This document shows positions 28,377-35,291 of a stretch of DNA of 35,291 bases, one piece after another. This DNA comes from Gammaproteobacteria bacterium (GTDB lineage: Bacteria > Pseudomonadota > Gammaproteobacteria > Arenicellales > Poriferihabitantaceae): the NCBI GenBank assembly GCA_030590945.1, contig JAUVBY010000011.1, positions 1 to 35,291 on the forward strand, given 5' to 3'. The number at the start of each line of letters is the position of its first letter. Position 1 is the first letter of the stretch. The notes under the pieces are model-generated. The model did not search any database. It saw nothing but the letters and a program-made list of their open reading frames with translations, and had not been told where the DNA came from. The position numbers and the translations under genes were made by a program.

Positions 28377-30314
28377 TTATGCCTTCGACCGGTTCGCGAT
28401 TAATTCATCAACCACCGCAGGATCAGCCAGGGTAGAGGTATCACCCAGGCCTTCGAACTCATTTTCGGCGATCTTGCGCAAAATACGGCGCATAATTTTT
28501 CCCGAGCGCGTTTTAGGCAATCCGGGCGCCCATTGAATCGCATCCGGAGCAGCAATCGGGCCAATTTCTGAACGCACCAGCATGACCAGTTCTTTTTTCA
28601 GTTCATCGGATGATTCCACACCCACGTTTAAGGTTACATAAGCAAAAATGCCCTGGCCCTTAATATCATGTGGAAAACCGACCACTGCAGCCTCGGCAAC
28701 GTTTTCATGTAACACCAGCGCGCTTTCGACTTCCGCAGTGCCCATGCGATGCCCTGAAACGTTGATGACATCATCTACCCGGCCGGTAATCCAGTAATAA
28801 CCATCTTCATCCCGGCGACATCCGTCACCGGTGAAAAACTGCCCCGGATACATAGAGAAATAGGTTTCATAAAACCGCTCCTGATCGCCAAAAATAGTGC
28901 GCATCTGTCCCGGCCATGAATGTGTAATCACCAGGTTACCACTAGCTACACCTTCAAGCTCGTTGCCTTCTTCGTCCAGCAAAGCAAGCCCGACGCCGAA
29001 AAATGGTCGCGTCGCGGAGCCCGGTTTTAAATCAGTCGCGCCCGGTAACGGGGTAATCATGATACCGCCGGTTTCTGTCTGCCACCAGGTATCGACAATC
29101 GGGCAGTTGTCATTACCAACTACGCGGTAATACCACTCCCATGCTTCAGGATTAATCGGTTCACCCACAGTACCCAGCGTGCGCAATGAAGACAGATCAG
29201 AACGTTTCACAAAATCATCGCCCTGCGCCATTAGAGCACGTAACGCCGTCGGCGCGGTGTAAAAAATATTTACCTTATGCTTTTCACACACCTCCCAGAA
29301 ACGCCCCGCATCCGGATAGGTCGGGATGCCTTCGAACATCAGCGTAGTCGCGCCGTTGGTCAGCGGCCCGTACACGATATATGAATGCCCGGTCACCCAG
29401 CCTACGTCGGCCGTACACCAGTAGATATCACCATCGTGATAGTCAAATACATATTTATGCGTCATCGCAGCGTATAAAAGATATCCGCCGGTGCTGTGTA
29501 ACACGCCCTTGGGTTTGCCCGTCGAACCCGAGGTATACAAAATAAACAGCGGATCTTCGGCATCCATTTCTTCTGCCGGGCAGTCTGTTGATGCTTCTGC
29601 AACAGCCTCGTGATACCAGATATCCCGACCTTCAGTCCAGCCTATATCGCCACCGGTACGCTTTATCACCACCACGGTATGTACATTGGGGCAGCCTTCT
29701 ACGGCTTTGTCGGTATTCGCTTTAAGGGGGATTGGTTTCGCGCCGCGCACGCCTTCATCGGCAGTAATCACCACCTGGCAATCGGAATCTAGAATTCGGT
29801 CTTTTAAGGCTTCCGGTGAAAACCCGCCGAACACAATCGAATGCACCGCGCCAATTCGTGCGCAGGCCAGCATGGCAACCGCAGCTTCGGCCACCATGGG
29901 CATATATATTGAAATACGATCACCCTTTTTTACGCCGCGCTGTTTAAGCGCATTGGCAAAGCGGCAGACCCGCTCATGCAAATCGCGGTAGGTGATGTTC
30001 TCATCGACCGTCGGGTCATCGCCTTCCCAGATGATCGCGGTTTGATCCCCTCGCGCTTCCAGGTGCCGGTCCACGCAGTTTACGCACACATTTAATTTAC
30101 CGCCTTCAAACCAGCGGATATGCGCGGTATTAAAATCAACATTCTGAACTGAATCCCATTTTTTTGACCAGGTGAGAAACTCATCCGCGCGATCGGCCCA
30201 AAAGGTATCCGGATCAGAGATCGACTGCTCATACATCGCAAGGTAGGTATCGTTATCGATGTGTGCGCGTTCTTGCCACGCTGACTGGACGGGATGGGTC
30301 ACGTTTTCGCTCAT
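28377..30314 (-). CDS. acs: Acetyl-CoA synthetase (AMP-forming)
   Basis: [83 protein letters not shown]. Confidence 0.98.
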   Translation of the reverse strand: MSENVTHPVQSAWQERAHIDNDTYLAMYEQSISDPDTFWADRADEFLTWSKKWDSVQNVDFNTAHIRWFEGGKLNVCVNCVDRHLEARGDQTAIIWEGDDPTVDENITYRDLHERVCRFANALKQRGVKKGDRISIYMPMVAEAAVAMLACARIGAVHSIVFGGFSPEALKDRILDSDCQVVITADEGVRGAKPIPLKANTDKAVEGCPNVHTVVVIKRTGGDIGWTEGRDIWYHEAVAEASTDCPAEEMDAEDPLFILYTSGSTGKPKGVLHSTGGYLLYAAMTHKYVFDYHDGDIYWCTADVGWVTGHSYIVYGPLTNGATTLMFEGIPTYPDAGRFWEVCEKHKVNIFYTAPTALRALMAQGDDFVKRSDLSSLRTLGTVGEPINPEAWEWYYRVVGNDNCPIVDTWWQTETGGIMITPLPGATDLKPGSATRPFFGVGLALLDEEGNELEGVASGNLVITHSWPGQMRTIFGDQERFYETYFSMYPGQFFTGDGCRRDEDGYYWITGRVDDVINVSGHRMGTAEVESALVLHENVAEAAVVGFPHDIKGQGIFAYVTLNVGVESSDELKKELVMLVRSEIGPIAAPDAIQWAPGLPKTRSGKIMRRILRKIAENEFEGLGDTSTLADPAVVDELIANRSKA

Positions 30315-30346
30315 GGTAGTACTCCTTCGAAAATCTGGTTTAATGT

Positions 30347-30382
30347 CTCAGGCAATAAACCTGAGTCTATAAGTGCATTATA
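30347..30382 (-). promoter_or_regulatory. Candidate acs promoter -10 (TATAAT, 30377-30382) and 5' leader hairpin (CTCAGG-7 nt-CCTGAG, 30347-30365)
   Basis: Read on the minus strand upstream of acs; no convincing -35. Confidence 0.35.
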
Positions 30383-30483
30383 TTGAGATATGCCGGCCAC
30401 GTACAGCATACGAAAGTCGAACTGTTTATCAAACCGTGGTAACCTGACGGTGGGCCTTCAGCTCCGCATTTTTAGCGCCATTG

Positions 30484-30501
30484 CCGGGGCTGAAGCCCCG
30501 G
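30484..30501. repeat. Palindrome CCGGGGCT-GA-AGCCCCGG immediately downstream of purE
   Basis: Perfect 8-bp arms; possible terminator. Confidence 0.65.
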
Positions 30502-30507
30502 TTCCAT

Positions 30508-31029
30508 CTATGGGGTTTCCCGCTCCATCTTTGCTGCTTTGGCCTCCACAACAGCCTGCATTTCAGCCTTAAAATTAATCACTTTCTGCTGTATTTCCGA
30601 ATCTGACGTTCCAAGAATTTGCGCCGCCAGAATGCCCGCATTTTTAGCACCATTGATCGCCACCGTCGCGACCGGCACCCCGCCCGGCATCTGCACAATC
30701 GACAGCAGAGAATCCTGCCCCCCCAACGTCGAGGTCTTAACTGGCACGCCAATAACTGGCAAGGGTGAAATAGCCGCCACCATCCCGGGTAAATGCGCTG
30801 CGCCACCTGCGCCAGCAATAATCACCTTCAAGCCACGCTTTACCGAGTTTTGCGCATATTGAAACAATCGCGCTGGTGTGCGATGCGCTGAAACAATCGT
30901 CATTTCGTAGGCAATGCCCATTTCAGTCAGCATATTGGCTGCTTCCTGCATAATGGGCAAATCCGAGTCGCTGCCCATAATAATACCTACGCTCGCCCTG
31001 GGAGTTGCCTTATTTATCGACTGACTCAT
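30508..31029 (-). CDS. purE: 5-(carboxyamino)imidazole ribonucleotide mutase
   Basis: [48 protein letters not shown]. Confidence 0.97.
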   Translation of the reverse strand: MSQSINKATPRASVGIIMGSDSDLPIMQEAANMLTEMGIAYEMTIVSAHRTPARLFQYAQNSVKRGLKVIIAGAGGAAHLPGMVAAISPLPVIGVPVKTSTLGGQDSLLSIVQMPGGVPVATVAINGAKNAGILAAQILGTSDSEIQQKVINFKAEMQAVVEAKAAKMERETP

Positions 31030-32180
31030 AGCTCGTTCTCTCCTGAAATGGTAATAATATCCCGCAATTTATCCGCAATTTGTTCGGCGGTCTCAAGGTT
31101 CTGATTAAGAATAGTTGCATGCCCCATTTTGCGGTAAGGCCGGGTTTGCGCCTTGCCGTATATATGCACGCTTACATTATGAATCATTAAAGCTTCAGAT
31201 AAACCGCTAAGCTTGACGCGCCCCTCGCTACCGGGCGCGCCCAGTAGATTTAACATCACCGCAGGGGAAAGTTGCTCAACCGACCCCAGGGGCAGGCCCA
31301 TTACCGCGCGAAGATGCTGCTCAAATTGATCAGTTACGCAGGCTTCGATGGTATGGTGACCCGAGTTGTGCGTGCGCGGTGCAATTTCATTAATTAAAAT
31401 ATCACCGTGCGCAGTCAAAAACAATTCAACGCCGAACACCCCGACACCCTCCATCGTTTCAACCGCCCGCTTAGCAATCGTCTCCGCTGTGACTGCCACC
31501 TCCTCCGATACACGCGCAGGAGAGGTCAGTGAATCCAGCACATTCTGCTCGGTATGCACCCGCATTTCGACCACTGGATAACAGCGGATATGTCCACTGC
31601 GACAACGTGCAACCAGCACAGACAGTTCTTTTTCAGCCTGCACAAAGCGTTCGATATAAGAAGGTACGGGCAAGTGCCGGTCAAAATCATCCGCGCTTTT
31701 AAGTACCGCCACGCCACGCCCATCATAACCGCCACGCCGCGCCTTTTGCACAAGAGGGTAGCCAAATTCTGAAAATGTACCGGGATTTAACTCGCCGGCA
31801 TCGACAAATTCTGCGGTCGGCAGGCCCGCTTCAACCAGCCATTGCTTTTGCAGCAATTTATCCTGTAACCGTGCTAGCAGCGCAGGAGAAGGGTAAATCG
31901 CATGCCCCGCATTTTCCATTTCAATGAGATCGGTCACATCAATGGTTTCAATTTCGAAGGTCGTCACATCGCAGGACTCCACCAGTGATCGCATCGCCTG
32001 CTGATCGTCAAAAGCCGCAACGATCTGCTGATCTGCCACCTGCCCGGCGGGGCAATCAGGCGTAGGATCTATCACCGAAACCGCGCACCCCATGCGACGC
32101 GCCGCCATGGCCATCATGCGACCTAATTGACCGCCACCAATAATGCCGATATGTGCAACAGGATTTTGAATTTTATGCAT
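31026..32180 (-). CDS. purK: 5-(carboxyamino)imidazole ribonucleotide synthase
   Basis: [55 protein letters not shown] overlap with purE. Confidence 0.97.
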   Translation of the reverse strand: MHKIQNPVAHIGIIGGGQLGRMMAMAARRMGCAVSVIDPTPDCPAGQVADQQIVAAFDDQQAMRSLVESCDVTTFEIETIDVTDLIEMENAGHAIYPSPALLARLQDKLLQKQWLVEAGLPTAEFVDAGELNPGTFSEFGYPLVQKARRGGYDGRGVAVLKSADDFDRHLPVPSYIERFVQAEKELSVLVARCRSGHIRCYPVVEMRVHTEQNVLDSLTSPARVSEEVAVTAETIAKRAVETMEGVGVFGVELFLTAHGDILINEIAPRTHNSGHHTIEACVTDQFEQHLRAVMGLPLGSVEQLSPAVMLNLLGAPGSEGRVKLSGLSEALMIHNVSVHIYGKAQTRPYRKMGHATILNQNLETAEQIADKLRDIITISGENEL

Positions 32181-32290
32181 ATAAGGTGTCTAAGCTGCAA
32201 CCAGGTAAGAGAATCCGAAGATTATAGCGCTAATTGTAAATCTTCCCAATAGCTATACACCGCTCAGCTTATTGGAAAATTTAATATATG

Positions 32291-32318
32291 CCTGTTTACA
32301 ATATCACCCTGTTTACAA
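32291..32318 (+). repeat. Two perfect 11-bp direct repeats CCTGTTTACAA, 17-bp period
   Basis: 32291-32301 and 32308-32318 in the purK/gshA divergent intergenic region. Confidence 0.75.
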
Positions 32319-32390
32319 ATCACTGAAAACTCAAATGCATTTCCCGTATCAATTACGTTATATTCAGCCCAATTCCAAACGATCATAACC

Positions 32391-33950
32391 ATGCCTGGAC
32401 TAGAACAAAATCTAAAGCACATCGTCGATCTCGGCATCGAAAGCCTGTTTAAAAAAATCAACCGTGGCATCGAAAAAGAAAGCCTGCGCGTTGATCCCAA
32501 TGGCGCGTTGGCGATGACCCCCCACCCCACCGCACTGGGCTCAGCACTGACCAACCCCGGCATCACCACTGACTACTGCGAAGCGCAGCTTGAATTTGTC
32601 TCGCCTGTGAGTACCGATCTTGACGATTTGACCAATTTTCTCACCGACGCGCATCATTTCACCTATCAGAATATTGGCGATGAAAAGCTATGGGTCAACT
32701 CAATGCCGTGCATTTTATATTCGGAAGAAAGCATACCCATCGCCCGTTTTGGCACCTCAAACGTAGGCCGCATGAAGGAAGTATATCGTCAGGGCCTGGG
32801 CCATCGCTACGGGCGCCTGATGCAAACCATCAGTGGCATCCACTATAATTTTTCACTACCCAAAGAGTTCTGGCATTACTACCTGGAAAAAGCTCCGGAT
32901 GCAGTGACAAAAGATGACATCTCGAATCAATACATGAAACTGATCCGTAACTTTCATCGCCATACCTGGTTATTATTTTATTTATTTGGCGCCTCACCCA
33001 GCGTCTGTAAAACGTTTTTGCAGGGGCATAAACATAATCTTGAAGAATATGCCGGCAACAGCTTTTATGCCCCTTATGCCACGTCACTTAGAATGAGTGA
33101 CCTGGGCTACAGCAATGATGCCCAGAGCAGTATCAAGGTGTGTTACAACGAGCTGGAAAATTTTACCGATTCACTGCTCACAGCCATGAACACTCCGCAT
33201 CCGGAGTACCAGAAGATCGGGGTGAAAGTAGACGGAAAATACCAGCAGCTCAACACCAATCTGCTGCAAATTGAAAACGAGTTTTATGGCTCAATACGCC
33301 CTAAACGCGTTGCCAAAAGCGGTGAGCGCCCCAGTCACGCCCTGATTGAGCGCGGGGTCGAATACGTGGAAGTACGCTGCATGGATTTAAACCCCTACGT
33401 GCCCATAGGTATCGACCAGGAGACCATCGTGTTCCTGGATATGTTTTTGCTCTATTGTCTGTTTGAAGACAGCCCGGAGATGAACACCGATGAAACTCAA
33501 AAATGTAATGAAAACAATCAGCGTGCGATTATGCGCGGCCGCGAACCGGGCTTGCTACTCGAGCGAAATGGCGAAGAGCTCACGCTAACAAATTGGGCTG
33601 AACAAGTTTTAGATAGCATGCAGGCTATCGCAGAAATGCTGGACTCGATTCATTTTACGCGCCGATTTACACAGGTACTAACGCTGCAATCAGAAAAAAT
33701 TGCTGATGCCAGCCTGACCCCTTCGGGCGAAATACTGAACGACGTCAAACACAACTATTCCAGCTTTTTTGATTTTGCTATAACCCAGGCTCGCCAACAC
33801 GAGCATTTCTTCAAACACCTGGTGCAAAACAGTAACTCAAAAATGCAATTTGAACATCAGGCTACGGAATCGATTGCCAAACAAAAAGAGATTGAAGAAA
33901 ACGACACGACAACATTTGAAGAGTACCTCGCTGCCTACTTCGCCCAATAA
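32391..33950 (+). CDS. gshA: Glutamate-cysteine ligase (proteobacterial type)
   Basis: INRGIEKESLRVDPNGALAMTPHPTALGSALTNPGITTDYCEAQLEFVSP, TISGIHYNFSLP, YVEVRCMDLNPY. Confidence 0.97.
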   Translation: MPGLEQNLKHIVDLGIESLFKKINRGIEKESLRVDPNGALAMTPHPTALGSALTNPGITTDYCEAQLEFVSPVSTDLDDLTNFLTDAHHFTYQNIGDEKLWVNSMPCILYSEESIPIARFGTSNVGRMKEVYRQGLGHRYGRLMQTISGIHYNFSLPKEFWHYYLEKAPDAVTKDDISNQYMKLIRNFHRHTWLLFYLFGASPSVCKTFLQGHKHNLEEYAGNSFYAPYATSLRMSDLGYSNDAQSSIKVCYNELENFTDSLLTAMNTPHPEYQKIGVKVDGKYQQLNTNLLQIENEFYGSIRPKRVAKSGERPSHALIERGVEYVEVRCMDLNPYVPIGIDQETIVFLDMFLLYCLFEDSPEMNTDETQKCNENNQRAIMRGREPGLLLERNGEELTLTNWAEQVLDSMQAIAEMLDSIHFTRRFTQVLTLQSEKIADASLTPSGEILNDVKHNYSSFFDFAITQARQHEHFFKHLVQNSNSKMQFEHQATESIAKQKEIEENDTTTFEEYLAAYFAQ

Positions 33951-33962
33951 GTCACAGGAAGT

Positions 33963-34014
33963 AGGACTTCCGCCCCGGCTCTCGCCCTGGAAGCGGGACT
34001 TCAGTCCAGCCAAT
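33963..34014. repeat. Palindromic intergenic sequence including GGACTTCAGTCC
   Basis: Sits between convergent gshA and the MBL gene; resembles small GGACTTCAGTCC-type dispersed repeats. Confidence 0.45.
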
Positions 34015-34015
34015 T

Positions 34016-34948
34016 CTAAAAAGAATCAAACTCCAGTTGCTCATAAACATTCTGGGCGTTTCGCCTGGATATTTCGTCAAACACTTCAAGATAACTGAAC
34101 TGAGACTGGTCAAGTTCGACGGCATCCTGAAGTTCCACACCCTCATCCAGCATGCGGCTTATATTATCAATCAAGTACCTTAAGTATTCGTAGGTATCTT
34201 TTTGCGCTGTTTTAAAATCGCTTGCGTGACCGTGCCCGGGCACGATTACTTCGGGTTGATATTCGGCCATTTTTTCAAACACCTGAGCCCAGCTCTTAAC
34301 GTTTTTCGCAGGACCAATGCCCAGCGCTCGCTCAACATAAACGATATCACCGGTGAACATAATTTTTTGTTCGGGGAGCCATACAAAACTATCACCCGGA
34401 GTATGCGCCGGCCCGTGGTGATAGATCTCCAGAAAGATATCGCCCGCCTGAAGCTTCATTTCAGATTCAAACGTCTCATCCGCATACACTGGCACCGTGC
34501 CCTCAAGCTTATCTCCAATTAATTGATTGAGCCGCTCCAGATGATAATCCGCGCGCGCATGGTGATCTTCCAGCGCTGCACTTGATGTGATGATGTGCGC
34601 ACCCTGCGCTTTGAAATAACCATTTCCCAACCACCTGTGATCCTGCCCACCCGTATTGATCACATGTGTAACCGGCTTATCAGTCAAGCCTTTGATTACT
34701 GTATCAATCTGTTGGGCGCCCAGGTAACTGCCACCAGGATCAATCAGAATCACGCCCTCATCACCAATAATCACGCCATGCGTAGAGTTATTGGCGAGGT
34801 TTTCCGGCGACCGCTGCGCCAGCTCTCCAACCAACGCATATACGTTCGGGCTGATTTTCTGAACATCCAGTGTATATTCCGCCAGAGAAGGGCAGGACAG
34901 TAAAACCAACATAGAACCCGCCAGGAGGCTAGACCATTGTTTTTTCAT
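34016..34948 (-). CDS. Secreted MBL-fold metallo-hydrolase-like protein
   Basis: Signal peptide MKKQWSSLLAGSMLVLLSCPSLA, GVILIDPGGSYLGAQQI, HTPGDSFVWLP, MFTGDIVY, VIVPGHGHA. Start chosen at MKKQWSS (34948). Confidence 0.85.
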   Translation of the reverse strand: MKKQWSSLLAGSMLVLLSCPSLAEYTLDVQKISPNVYALVGELAQRSPENLANNSTHGVIIGDEGVILIDPGGSYLGAQQIDTVIKGLTDKPVTHVINTGGQDHRWLGNGYFKAQGAHIITSSAALEDHHARADYHLERLNQLIGDKLEGTVPVYADETFESEMKLQAGDIFLEIYHHGPAHTPGDSFVWLPEQKIMFTGDIVYVERALGIGPAKNVKSWAQVFEKMAEYQPEVIVPGHGHASDFKTAQKDTYEYLRYLIDNISRMLDEGVELQDAVELDQSQFSYLEVFDEISRRNAQNVYEQLEFDSF

Positions 34949-35187
34949 TGTTGTGATTTTCATAGTTCGTAAATTCAAATATCAATCTATTCATGTTTTT
35001 AAGGTACCACATGAGCGGAAGCATAAACAAGAGCACACAACCATCAACAATATGGTGGCACTTCTCAGTAATTTATCAGATTTTAGCTCACTGTATATTG
35101 AGACATATCAACTCCAGATAACTATTAATCCCCATCAGAATAAACTTGGGAAAGGATATATATGATTTTACTACTGTCCGGTTAAAG

Positions 35188-35264
35188 CGTCATTCCCGCG
35201 AAGGCGGGAATCCATAAGCCTGTTTCTGACGGTATTATGGATCCCCGCATACGCGAGGATGACG
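35188..35264. repeat. MITE-like small repeat: CGTCATTCCCGCGAAGGCGGGAATCCA ... TGGATCCCCGCATACGCGAGGATGACG
   Basis: 77-bp element with inverted CGTCAT/ATGACG termini and two internal hairpins; a type of element widely seen in proteobacterial genomes. Confidence 0.8.
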
Positions 35265-35291
35265 ATAAAACGGGATTTAGGTTTTAAGTCT

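Noticed and set aside
34953-35165. 70-aa plus-strand ORF near the window end
   Set aside because: Low-complexity AT-rich sequence partly antisense to the MBL gene start; no family support.
35171-35187. ACTGTCCGGTTAAAG as a possible insertion-sequence end
   Set aside because: Looked vaguely like an IS terminus but there is no transposase or partner end in the window; cannot be supported.

Overview
This 35.3 kb window looks like a gammaproteobacterial-type chromosomal segment, densely coding and dominated by housekeeping and central-metabolism genes. In order it carries: the 5' end of gshB (not in the supplied ORF track), glmM, ftsH, rlmE, and a histidine phosphatase (all -); a TVP38-type membrane protein translationally coupled to a pyridine nucleotide-disulfide oxidoreductase (+); a ROK kinase; trpB-trpA; rhlE-like helicase (-); a GNAT acetyltransferase; a small membrane-anchored orphan ORF (-); aceE-aceF-lpdA; an alpha/beta hydrolase; ispB-type polyprenyl synthase; acetoacetyl-CoA synthetase (-); a hemerythrin-like protein (-); a polar amino-acid ABC transporter (-); a ferritin-like DUF455 protein (-); acs (-); purK-purE (-); gshA (+); and an MBL-fold protein with a degenerate metal motif (-). 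I see no transposase, tRNA, rRNA, CRISPR array or recognisable defence/biosynthetic island. The less ordinary signals are in intergenic DNA: several families of small palindromic repeats, often between convergent genes, paired direct repeats in two promoter regions, and two intergenic reading frames that look like gene remnants. Nothing here is clear evidence of a new biological system. The best leads are the TVP38/oxidoreductase operon with its repeated upstream motif, the MBL protein lacking HxHxDH, and the small repeat families.
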